Positions 1 through 6,611 of a stretch of 7,951 nt of DNA are shown piece after piece (the first letter of the stretch is position 1; each line of letters begins with the position of its first letter). The stretch is from the NCBI GenBank assembly GCA_018667205.1, contig JABIVN010000591.1:1-7951 (forward strand), given 5' to 3'. Origin of the DNA: Gammaproteobacteria bacterium. Its GTDB lineage: Bacteria; Pseudomonadota; Gammaproteobacteria; Pseudomonadales; Azotimanducaceae. The notes beneath the pieces are model-generated. The model ran no database searches. It saw only the letters and a list, made by a program, of their open reading frames with translations, and was not told where the DNA came from. The position numbers were made by a program, and so were the translations under genes.

Positions 1-1
1 A

Positions 2-1405
2 ACCTGTTACGCACCGACTGCCCATGTTCCTGTGCATGCTGAGCTTCAGATCCAGACGCACGAAATTCGGTTCTCAACGGATGCTACTAATCGTTGGAGG
101 GCTACTTTTGGCGCTTTCTATAGTGATCTGGATCTAGAGGAACGAGTTGATTTTCGCTACCTAAACCAAGATGTGCTGTTTGCTGGTGTTGCCGGGTTCG
201 CTGATAATTTCTCACAACCTAACGCATGGAAGTCCGAGGAAGGGGCCTATCCTAAAAATACTGCATTTCGAAATGATATTCATCGAACCGACGAAAACTA
301 CGGGATATTTGGTGAGATCACGATTGATATCAGCGAGCAGTTCGCAGTAACCCTGGGGGCGCGTTATTACGACTATGAAGTGGATATGGAAGGAAGCGCT
401 AACAGTTCCTTTTGTACGTCGCGGGGTTTCTTTGGCAACAACGACAGTAACTCGTTTGGCACAAACATCAGTGATTTGTATGACGGCGACGGAGAGTTCA
501 CCAATATCTTTAACTGCGCCTCCCCGCAGCAAGTATTTACGGAGGCAGACCTTACGCCGACGACCGACCCTAGGGTTGTCGGCGGTGTCCGCGCCCCTGA
601 TGTTGCTCAAGACGATGGCGTAATCGGCAAGATCAATTTTTCCTGGACGCCGGATGATAATCAGTTGTATTACATCACCGCCTCAGAGGGGTTCCGTACT
701 GGTCTGCTCAATAGGCCCGGAGGTACGCCCAATCCTCAGGGGAATTTTACGGTACCTTATGACCTGACTTCAGACGAGTTGACTAACGTCGAATTTGGCT
801 GGAAAGTTGACTTGCTCGATGGTCAGCTCAGGCTGAACGGTAATATGTACTTTATGAAAATCAAGGACATGCAAACGACGATCTTTGATACCAGTATCGT
901 TAACCTGTTCTTTTCGGATAACGCCGCCGATGCCGAAGTCAAAGGCATTGAGGGTGACTTTATCTGGGCACCGAACAGCATTAGTGGCTTGACGGTAACT
1001 GGGGGATACTCATTCCTTGATTCCGAGATCACGAAAAAAATCACCCCTACCGACGATATTGTTGAAGGTGATGAACTCGCGTACGCGCCTGGTTTCCAGG
1101 GCAGCCTGGCAGTGCGCTACGAATGGCAGCTCCAGTCCGGTCTGACCGCGCATTTTATGCCACACGTTTCGTTTTCCGATGACTCATGGAGTGACGTGAT
1201 CCGAATCAATCGGATCAAGATTGACAGCTGGATGTTGGTTGGACTGACCGCAGGGGTCGAGTCTGATACCTGGTCGGCTACTTTGTTCGTTGATAATCTG
1301 ACTGACGAGAAGGCCGCAATGAGCACCTGGTTTGGTGCCGACGTTGAGCGAACCGTCTATGCGCGCCCGTTGACAGCAGGAATACGAGCTTCGTACAATT
1401 TTTAA
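2..1405 (+). CDS. TonB-dependent outer-membrane receptor, C-terminal beta-barrel part (5' truncated by window edge)
   Basis: An outer-membrane, TonB/ExbBD-energised active transporter for an iron complex or another large ligand; the substrate cannot be told. The frame is open to base 2, so the signal peptide, TonB box and plug lie upstream; about 467 residues of barrel remain. The GTG at 32 is internal, not a start. Visible family marks: alternating amphipathic strands; YYITASEGFRTG near two thirds of the part seen; the pattern 'NVEFGWKVDLLDGQLRLNGNMY'-type strand pair, split here by position 788-850; 'AEVKGIEGDF'; and a C-terminal strand ending in SYNF with terminal Phe, the usual barrel-assembly signal. 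Two cysteines (codons at 413 and 515) bracket a Gly/Asn/Asp-rich stretch that is probably an extracellular loop and could form a disulfide. A strong terminator follows. Family confident, ligand unknown. Confidence 0.93.
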   Translation, partial: TCYAPTAHVPVHAELQIQTHEIRFSTDATNRWRATFGAFYSDLDLEERVDFRYLNQDVLFAGVAGFADNFSQPNAWKSEEGAYPKNTAFRNDIHRTDENYGIFGEITIDISEQFAVTLGARYYDYEVDMEGSANSSFCTSRGFFGNNDSNSFGTNISDLYDGDGEFTNIFNCASPQQVFTEADLTPTTDPRVVGGVRAPDVAQDDGVIGKINFSWTPDDNQLYYITASEGFRTGLLNRPGGTPNPQGNFTVPYDLTSDELTNVEFGWKVDLLDGQLRLNGNMYFMKIKDMQTTIFDTSIVNLFFSDNAADAEVKGIEGDFIWAPNSISGLTVTGGYSFLDSEITKKITPTDDIVEGDELAYAPGFQGSLAVRYEWQLQSGLTAHFMPHVSFSDDSWSDVIRINRIKIDSWMLVGLTAGVESDTWSATLFVDNLTDEKAAMSTWFGADVERTVYARPLTAGIRASYNF

Positions 1406-1432
1406 TAAATTAGGCGAAAAATAGGACCCGCG

Positions 1433-1460
1433 AACGCGCCCCGTTAAGGGGCGCGTTTTT
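1433..1460 (+). terminator. Rho-independent terminator after the TonB-dependent receptor
   Basis: A perfect 10-bp stem, AACGCGCCCC (1433-1442) and GGGGCGCGTT (1448-1457), with a 5-base loop GTTAA; the T run is 1456-1460. It lies 27 bases after the receptor stop codon. Its T run ends only 14 bases before the GTG of the next gene on the same strand, so it separates the two genes or partly attenuates read-through. Confidence 0.9.
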
Positions 1461-1474
1461 CGGTAAATAAAATA

Positions 1475-3487
1475 GTGGATATAGAACCTTTACCAACATC
1501 ATTGTCAGCATCGCTAAGCGTGATCCAGCAAAGGATCGTTGCCTGTGAGTTCGCAGGTGCGCTGACAGATCTCACTGAACTTCTGGAATCCTATCCAAAC
1601 AGTGAAGACGCGCTCTATATGTTAGCGCTCTGCAATCGATACACACGCTGCTTTCAGGAATCCCTATCGATACTAAGCCGGCTTGTCGAACTCGTACCGG
1701 ATAGTGGCCGCGCCTGGCAAGAAACTGGTCACACGCATCGTGATATGGGTCAACTCCAGGAAGCGTTGAACGACTATACCCGTGCCTGTCAGCTAAACCC
1801 CGCGCTTGCAGGCAGTTGGAATTCAATGCAAAAGATCGCAACTCAACAGGGAAGAATGCGGCAAGCAGATTATGCCCAGCGCAACATCGAAAGAATAAAG
1901 AAAACCCCTAAGCCCTTAGTCGTGGCCGCGGACATGATCGCGGAAGGAAAGCTGCTTCGGGCAGAAGACATCTGTAGGGATTTCCTGAAGAAGGTGCCGC
2001 ATCATATCGAGGCGATGCGTCTGCTTGCAGATATTGGTCTCAAGCTAGGGGTATTGACCGATGCGGAATTTCTGCTCGAAAGTGCGGTCCTGTTCGCGCC
2101 AGACAATGTGCAGGTTCGAATGGATTACATACAGGCACTGACCCGGCGCCAGTTTTATGGCAAAGCATTAGAGCAGTCGAAGCACCTGCTCGACGGTGAG
2201 CCGAATTCTGCGCAATTTCAATCGCTCCATGCGGTGAGTTCAGTCCAGGCAGGCGATTTAGAGACTGCCTTGCTCATGTTTGACAAGGTGCTTACGACGC
2301 TGCCCAACGATCCAAGGACTCTGACGTCCAAAGGACACGCGCTGAAAACCCGTGGAGACTTTGACGTTTCCGTTGATAGCTATCGTCAGGCGTTACTCGC
2401 CCATCCTGAGCATGGTGAAGCCTACTATGCACTCGCGAACCTCAAGACCTACCGGTATTCAGATACTGAGCTGAAAGCGATGCACGCCCAGCAGGCTAAC
2501 CCTCAACTAACGCACATGGATCGAGTTTACTTGTCCTTTGCCTTGGGTAAAGCCTATGAAGACCAGGGAGACTATGAGCACTCTTTCAATCAGTATGCTC
2601 GAGGCAACGCGCTTAAAAAGACGCAGAGCCGCTACAGCGCGGAAGTAACCACTCGGGATATCCAGGCGCAAATTTCGGTATGTGATACCGACTTTTTTCG
2701 AACCATGGATGGCGCAGGCCACCAGGGATCGGACCCGATCTTCATTGTAGGTCTTCCAAGAGCAGGGTCTACACTGTTGGAACAGATTCTGTCTTCCCAC
2801 AGTCTGGTGGATGGTACCCAGGAGTTGCCTAATATTCTGTCCCTGTCCCAGTCGTTGCGGCGACGAGGCCGTCAGGAGTTTGGCAGCGATTACCCACAGA
2901 TTCTTGAAAAAATGAACAAAAATGAATTCACAGAATTCGGTAGAACATTTATCGAGGAAACCAGAATCCATCGACTTGGCGCGCCCTATTTTATTGACAA
3001 AATGCCGAATAATTTTCGTCACATCGGTTTAATACGCTTGATGCTTCCGAACGCCAAGATCATTGATGCGAGACGTCATCCCATGTCGTGTGGCTTCAGT
3101 GTTTTCAAACAGCTTTTTGCCGAGGGACAGGAATTCAGCTACTCGCTGGAAGATATCGGCCAGTATTACGCCAACTACCTTGAGCTGATGGATCATTGGG
3201 ACCGCGTGCTGCCGGGGTTTGTTTTAAGAGTTCAGCACGAGGATGTTGTCGATGATCTGGAAGCGCAGGTTCGACGAATACTTGAGTTTTGTGGATTGCC
3301 TTTTGAGCAAAGCTGCATCAATTATTACGACACCGTGAGGGACGTTAGAACGCCAAGCTCCGAACAGGTGCGCCAGCCCATTTTTAAAACAGCCCTTGAA
3401 CAATGGCGCAATTACGAATCTGAACTTCAGCCGCTCATAGAGGCGCTTGGGCCTCAGGCGCGGGAGCGTTTCCCCATTGAGCCTTAA
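1475..3487 (+). CDS. Tetratricopeptide repeat-containing sulfotransferase family protein
   Basis: A predicted cytoplasmic 670-residue protein that would transfer a sulfuryl group from PAPS to an unknown acceptor. Residues 1-390 are tandem TPR helices (clear units near 44-76, 78-110, 177-210, 246-279, 280-313 and 348-382), a likely protein-binding scaffold. Residues 420-670 are the sulfotransferase domain: the 5'-phosphosulfate loop GLPRAGSTLLEQIL at 426-439, and the 3'-phosphate region RRHPMSCGFS at 533-542, where R534 and S542 fit the R-x-P-x5-S pattern. No signal peptide or membrane segment is visible. The start is the first possible one (GTG 1475) after an in-frame stop at 1445; no Shine-Dalgarno is seen, and TTG 1505 or GTG 1520 are alternatives. 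It follows a TonB-dependent receptor on the same strand with a terminator between them. The 3' end overlaps the convergent MFS gene by 53 bp. Domain call firm; acceptor unknown. Confidence 0.92.
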   Translation: MDIEPLPTSLSASLSVIQQRIVACEFAGALTDLTELLESYPNSEDALYMLALCNRYTRCFQESLSILSRLVELVPDSGRAWQETGHTHRDMGQLQEALNDYTRACQLNPALAGSWNSMQKIATQQGRMRQADYAQRNIERIKKTPKPLVVAADMIAEGKLLRAEDICRDFLKKVPHHIEAMRLLADIGLKLGVLTDAEFLLESAVLFAPDNVQVRMDYIQALTRRQFYGKALEQSKHLLDGEPNSAQFQSLHAVSSVQAGDLETALLMFDKVLTTLPNDPRTLTSKGHALKTRGDFDVSVDSYRQALLAHPEHGEAYYALANLKTYRYSDTELKAMHAQQANPQLTHMDRVYLSFALGKAYEDQGDYEHSFNQYARGNALKKTQSRYSAEVTTRDIQAQISVCDTDFFRTMDGAGHQGSDPIFIVGLPRAGSTLLEQILSSHSLVDGTQELPNILSLSQSLRRRGRQEFGSDYPQILEKMNKNEFTEFGRTFIEETRIHRLGAPYFIDKMPNNFRHIGLIRLMLPNAKIIDARRHPMSCGFSVFKQLFAEGQEFSYSLEDIGQYYANYLELMDHWDRVLPGFVLRVQHEDVVDDLEAQVRRILEFCGLPFEQSCINYYDTVRDVRTPSSEQVRQPIFKTALEQWRNYESELQPLIEALGPQARERFPIEP

Positions 3488-4676
3488 TCCACTGCATAAC
3501 ACGAGTCTTTAATTTTTCGAGGAAGGTACTTGCCCCGTCGAATGCTGCGTAAAGCAGCAGTATAGACATGGAGATGGCGGCGACGACATAAAGTGCGGCC
3601 TCGGTCCCAGTGGAAACGATTCCGGTCATCACCGGGCCGACGATGGAGCCAGCCCCGTGCAGCAGCAGAAACAGTGTAGCGATTTCAACGCGTGACAGAT
3701 CACTCTTTGCATTTGCCTCTGCGGCGCACAAGCCGTACAGGCTGAGGCTTGTCCCGCCGAAAAGAAACATGATAATGGCTAAGTGTCCTGTATTCTGGGG
3801 AACCACCAGTATTCCCGTAACGGCGACCAAAGTGCAGGCTAAGGCCGTGGCGGAGATAACCTTTACTCTGCCGATGCGATCAGCGAGGTAACCTAGCGGT
3901 AGTTGAAAAACACCCCCTCCGATGACGATAGCCAGCATCACGTAACTAACAGAAGCGGACTGCAGGCTGTTTTTTTCGGCGATAAGTGGCGCCATAGTCC
4001 ATAGACTACCCGTGACCACCCCCGACAGAAACGAGCCAACTCGGGCAATGCGTGGCAGAGCGTAGACGGATGCTGTTCGAAACTCCTTTTGTTTCAGCGC
4101 CATGGGTTGGTCTTCACAGAACAGGCCGACAGGAACGAGCGCCAGCATCATCATCACCGCGGCCCCAGTGAAAAGCATATTGGCAGGCAGCAGGCCATAA
4201 AGAACCTGTCCAGCGGCGATGGCGATCAAGGTCACCATGATATATACCGCAATTAATCGAGCGCGTTGGTGATCGAGAGCATGCTCATTGAGCCAGCTTT
4301 CAGCGGTCGTGTAGATGGCTGCCAGACACCAGCCGTTGACGAGTCTAAGTAGTATCCAGACAGGCAACAGCTGAATTGCTTCAAGCATGAGTAGACTGGC
4401 TGCAGTAAGACCAGTCACAGTAAGGAAAACGCGGATGTGTCCTGCGCGGGATAGGAGTTCCGGAACACTCAGGCAACCCAGAACGAAGCCGAAAAAATAG
4501 GCAGCAGCGGTTAGCCCGATTTCTGTATCGGACCAGCCAATCGATCGCGCATGGACCGGCAGCAGGGTCAGTTGCAGGCCGTGCCCTGCCAGTAGTATGC
4601 CGATTGACACCAGCAGCAGTTTGATGCTTTTGGCCACGATAACGCTTGTCCTGTGAATGAGTTTTACCGCGCGCAT
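3435..4676 (-). CDS. MFS transporter, YcaD-like
   Basis: An inner-membrane major facilitator superfamily transporter with about 12 hydrophobic helices, 413 residues from the chosen ATG. From memory it resembles E. coli YcaD over its whole length: a first helix ending in LLPV, an ESWLN-type segment at about 125-130 after helix 4, the loop signature GYLADRIGR at 262-270, and a late GAGSIVGP segment. Substrate unknown for this subfamily. The frame is open up to ATG 4793, but those extra 39 residues are not hydrophobic in family fashion and would run into the LysR gene, so they are probably untranslated. ATG 4676 has no clear ribosome site. GTG 4637 (400 residues) has AGGA 11 bases upstream, starts right before helix 1 as in YcaD, and is a serious alternative. 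Divergent from an HdfR-like regulator that may control it; its C-terminal 53 bp are antisense to the sulfotransferase gene end. Confidence 0.9.
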   Translation of the reverse strand: MRAVKLIHRTSVIVAKSIKLLLVSIGILLAGHGLQLTLLPVHARSIGWSDTEIGLTAAAYFFGFVLGCLSVPELLSRAGHIRVFLTVTGLTAASLLMLEAIQLLPVWILLRLVNGWCLAAIYTTAESWLNEHALDHQRARLIAVYIMVTLIAIAAGQVLYGLLPANMLFTGAAVMMMLALVPVGLFCEDQPMALKQKEFRTASVYALPRIARVGSFLSGVVTGSLWTMAPLIAEKNSLQSASVSYVMLAIVIGGGVFQLPLGYLADRIGRVKVISATALACTLVAVTGILVVPQNTGHLAIIMFLFGGTSLSLYGLCAAEANAKSDLSRVEIATLFLLLHGAGSIVGPVMTGIVSTGTEAALYVVAAISMSILLLYAAFDGASTFLEKLKTRVMQWIKAQWGNAPAPEAQAPL

Positions 4677-4702
4677 TGTATGGATGGGCGCGCTGACGTA
4701 AA
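4675..4702 (-). promoter_or_regulatory. Candidate sigma-70 promoter for the MFS gene
   Basis: Read on the minus strand, TACAAT (4680-4675) matches the -10 consensus at five of six bases; TTTACG (4702-4697) lies 16 bp upstream as a weak -35. If used, transcription would start near 4668, downstream of ATG 4676, which would favour GTG 4637 as the MFS start. Seen by eye only. Confidence 0.3.
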
Positions 4703-4728
4703 TCAAAATAAATTTGATGCGACGTAAA
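4695..4728. promoter_or_regulatory. Candidate operator in the divergent MFS/LysR intergenic region
   Basis: An inverted repeat ATCAAA (4702-4707), 5-bp spacer, TTTGAT (4713-4718) is flanked by two direct copies of GACGTAAA (4695-4702 and 4721-4728). It sits midway between the divergent starts, where LysR-type regulators commonly bind their own and the neighbouring promoter. The dyad is T-N13-A rather than the classical T-N11-A, so assignment to this LysR protein is an inference. Confidence 0.4.
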
Positions 4729-4768
4729 AAAAATGTAACATCGGGAGCCCACCTGAGAGTATCCGGCC

Positions 4769-5608
4769 ATGGATATCGATCTGTTGAAAACATTTGTTGA
4801 GGTCAATCGCACGCGCCATTTCGCTCGCGCTGCGGAGAACTTGTTTGTGACCTCCGCCGCCGTTTCGGCTAGGGTAAAACAGCTCGAAAACCAGCTTGGT
4901 GTCCACCTTTTCATTCGCCAGCGTGGCAATCTTAGAATGTCCCTTGAAGGCGAAAGGTTGCTCCCCCATGCTGAGACAATGATCGCAGCCTGGGCGAGAA
5001 CCGTGCACGAAGTTCAGCTCCGGCCCGAGGTTGATGCTCGACTAGCGCTGGGCTCAACACCAGGAATCTGGTTGTTGTCGCTACAGGAAAGGTTAGCGGA
5101 AATCAGAGGAATGTCACCAGAGATAGCGATTCAGGCAGAGGGCCACTCGTCAGAGGAATTAGTCGGAAAGGTCATGAACGGAACACTGGACCTGATTATT
5201 CTATACGATCCACCAACCAGTACCGATCTGACATCGGTGAAAATCGGTGAGTTGAAGTTGGGCCTGGCTGCTTCCGCGGAGGGTGAGAGGCTGAATGATG
5301 CGCTTACAAAAAATTACATCTACGTGGACTGGGGAACCGCATTTGCTAATTTTCACGCGAAGCGGTTTGGTGAAAGTGTCGTCGTTGGTCTGCAGGTTAA
5401 CATGGCCAGTATTGCACTTGAGATCCTGTCACGGACATCCGGTGCGGCGTATCTGCCTTCAAGTCAAATCGCGTCTAATGACTTTCTTCACTCGGTTAAG
5501 GGCGCACCAAGTTATCGTCGGGCTATTCATGCCAGTTACCGGGAGTCCTCCGAAAGACTCAGTGCAATCAAAACGGTGTTGGAACAGGTGAGGGACCTAA
5601 GGATTTGA
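4769..5608 (+). CDS. LysR family transcriptional regulator, HdfR-like
   Basis: A DNA-binding LysR-type regulator of 279 residues, the same length I recall for E. coli HdfR. Residues 1-60 are the winged helix-turn-helix: it opens with MDIDLLKTFVEVNRTRHFAR and continues with AAENLFVTSAAVSARVKQLE, very close to the HdfR N-terminus as I remember it; a linker helix follows, then a ligand-binding domain from about residue 88. The C-terminal domain is much less like HdfR, so target and effector may differ. E. coli HdfR represses flhDC, but no flagellar gene is in this window. ATG 4769 has GAGAG 11 bases upstream. The gene is divergent from the YcaD-like transporter with about 92 bp between them, the usual layout for a LysR regulator and its target. 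No convincing terminator follows. Family sure; orthology to HdfR only probable. Confidence 0.93.
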   Translation: MDIDLLKTFVEVNRTRHFARAAENLFVTSAAVSARVKQLENQLGVHLFIRQRGNLRMSLEGERLLPHAETMIAAWARTVHEVQLRPEVDARLALGSTPGIWLLSLQERLAEIRGMSPEIAIQAEGHSSEELVGKVMNGTLDLIILYDPPTSTDLTSVKIGELKLGLAASAEGERLNDALTKNYIYVDWGTAFANFHAKRFGESVVVGLQVNMASIALEILSRTSGAAYLPSSQIASNDFLHSVKGAPSYRRAIHASYRESSERLSAIKTVLEQVRDLRI

Positions 5609-5935
5609 TAGGTCGGGTTTCCTGGAAGGAGCCAAAACTCACTGATTTTCCGGAGCATATCAAGCCAACCAAAAATACGGCGTCGTCTGTGTTCCCCCCG
5701 CCCCCGGGTTTTGTTGCTCAAAATGACCGCTTCCGCTGTCAACCGGTCCATTAAACCGCCTGTTTTTGTTTCGCGCTTGATCGCTGGATCGCAGGCGCTT
5801 GGAAAAGCGCAGTGTGATCCAAGTGCCGCAACGCAGCGTATTTGAATCAGGGGGGTACAACCCTGTTTGCCCGAAATGCTATGTTAAACCGGTGGTGTTA
5901 CGGCGGATCATCCTAACCAGTAAGGAAAAAGAAAC
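5609..5935. other. 327-bp gene-free region with several inverted repeats
   Basis: I see no credible coding sequence on either strand: the open frames present translate to low-complexity or unbalanced peptides with no ribosome site. It holds a C-rich tract (six C, G, five C, then GGG at 5694-5708), a weak bulged stem at 5725-5748 (GACCG/CGGTC), the strong hairpin at 5786-5820, and a small hairpin CAGGG/CCCTG at 5848-5865. No clear -35/-10 pair was found. The position suggests a long 5' leader or a small RNA ahead of the small ORF and SOUL gene. Confidence 0.6.
5786..5820 (+). other. Strong RNA hairpin with GNRA tetraloop
   Basis: An outer stem of eight pairs, GGATCGCA (5786-5793) with TGTGATCC (5813-5820) including one G-U pair; a 1x2 internal loop; an inner stem of six pairs, GCGCTT (5795-5800) with AAGCGC (5805-5810); and a GGAA loop (5801-5804) of the GNRA type. 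No T run follows, so it is not a standard terminator. The one G-U pair favours folding of the plus-strand RNA, where the tetraloop is GNRA. It may be a regulatory leader element or part of a small RNA; I recognise no known family. Confidence 0.6.
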
Positions 5936-6019
5936 GTGGAGATCAGCTTCGTGTATGACGAGATTCGAACTGCCATTTCTATGCGCCTGGTCGAGGGTGT
6001 GTCGGAGAGTCAAGGGTGA
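5936..6019 (+). CDS. Putative 27-residue small ORF / leader peptide upstream of the SOUL gene
   Basis: A GTG-started 27-codon ORF (MEISFVYDEI... to ...GVSESQG) with AAGGA at 5922-5926, nine bases before the start, one of the best ribosome sites in the window. Its stop TGA (6017-6019) overlaps the ATG of the SOUL gene (6019) as TGATG, the layout of translational coupling. The peptide has no signal sequence and no recognised motif; composition is ordinary and acidic. It could be a real small protein, a coupling leader, or the remnant of a longer gene. No regulatory codon run, such as repeated His or Trp codons, is present, so classical amino-acid attenuation is unlikely. Confidence 0.45.
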   Translation: MEISFVYDEIRTAISMRLVEGVSESQG

Positions 6020-6594
6020 TGATTGCGATGATTCGGCTAATTATCCCGTTTTTGGTGTTGCTTCCAATAGAGTCTTTCGCCATTTATAAGCCTGAATACG
6101 TTGTGCTGGAAAAGACGGGCGAACTCGAGGTTCGTCAGTATCCAACGCTGATCGTCGCTCGCACTCGGGTCCAGGCAGATTTTGAGGATGCTGGGAACAT
6201 GGCGTTTAGGCGTCTTGCAGGATATATATTCGGGGACAATGCGGAGGAGCAGAAAATATCAATGACGGCTCCGGTGACGATGGCGCCAGAGTCAACAGGC
6301 GAGGGCGCTTACTGGGTCAGTTTCTTTATGCCCGAAGAGTACCAGCTCGCTGATCTCCCGGCGCCCAATGATGGGTCGGTAGAAATTATCCGTGTGCCCG
6401 CGACGAAAATGGCTGTCGTTATTTATAAAGGGGGTTGGAGTGAAGGGAGCTATGACACGCATAGGGAGCGGCTAATGACGCTGCTGTCAGACACGCGCTG
6501 GAAGATAAGCGGGGAGCCAGTTTGGGCAAGGTACAACTCACCGTTTCGGCCATCCTTCATGCGTACTAACGAAGTCATGGTGCCGGTCGAGTAA
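6019..6594 (+). CDS. SOUL family heme-binding protein (exported)
   Basis: A SOUL/HEBP family protein of 191 residues; relatives bind heme or tetrapyrroles, though bacterial functions are mostly unproven. Residues 1-21 look like a signal peptide (hydrophobic core IIPFLVLLP, likely cut after SFA), so it should act in the periplasm. Family motifs: YVVLEKTGELEVRQYP at 27-42, RLAGYIFGDN at 65-74, ISMTAPV at 80-86, FFMP at 102-105, VIYKGGW at 134-140, and PVWARYNSPF at 167-176 with RTNEV at 182-186. ATG 6019 is chosen because GGAGAG lies nine bases upstream and it overlaps the small ORF stop; GTG 6016 and ATG 6028 are in the same frame. Length is normal for a one-domain SOUL protein with a signal peptide. 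It converges on the DUF427 gene with a 17-bp gap and no evident terminator. Confidence 0.93.
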   Translation: MIAMIRLIIPFLVLLPIESFAIYKPEYVVLEKTGELEVRQYPTLIVARTRVQADFEDAGNMAFRRLAGYIFGDNAEEQKISMTAPVTMAPESTGEGAYWVSFFMPEEYQLADLPAPNDGSVEIIRVPATKMAVVIYKGGWSEGSYDTHRERLMTLLSDTRWKISGEPVWARYNSPFRPSFMRTNEVMVPVE

Positions 6595-6611
6595 ACATTG
6601 CGCAGCGGTGT

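Noticed and set aside
2507..3022. 171-codon minus-strand open frame
   Set aside because: Lies wholly antisense to the sulfotransferase domain, whose motifs are intact; the translation shows no recognisable family or start signal.
5725..5769. GACCG/CGGTC stem followed by a T-rich stretch as a LysR terminator
   Set aside because: The stem is short with a 14-base loop, and the T run begins more than ten bases after the stem, so it does not meet the form of an intrinsic terminator.
5961..5974. AGATTCGAACTGCC resembles a reversed tRNA T-loop
   Set aside because: On the minus strand GGCAG-TTCGAAT is followed by CTCGT, which cannot close the T stem, and no acceptor, anticodon or D arm is found nearby; the bases lie within the small ORF.
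5799..6089. 96-codon plus-strand open frame across the leader and SOUL start
   Set aside because: TTG start without a ribosome site, unbalanced Cys/Arg-rich translation, and it overlaps the SOUL gene and the better-supported small ORF in other frames.
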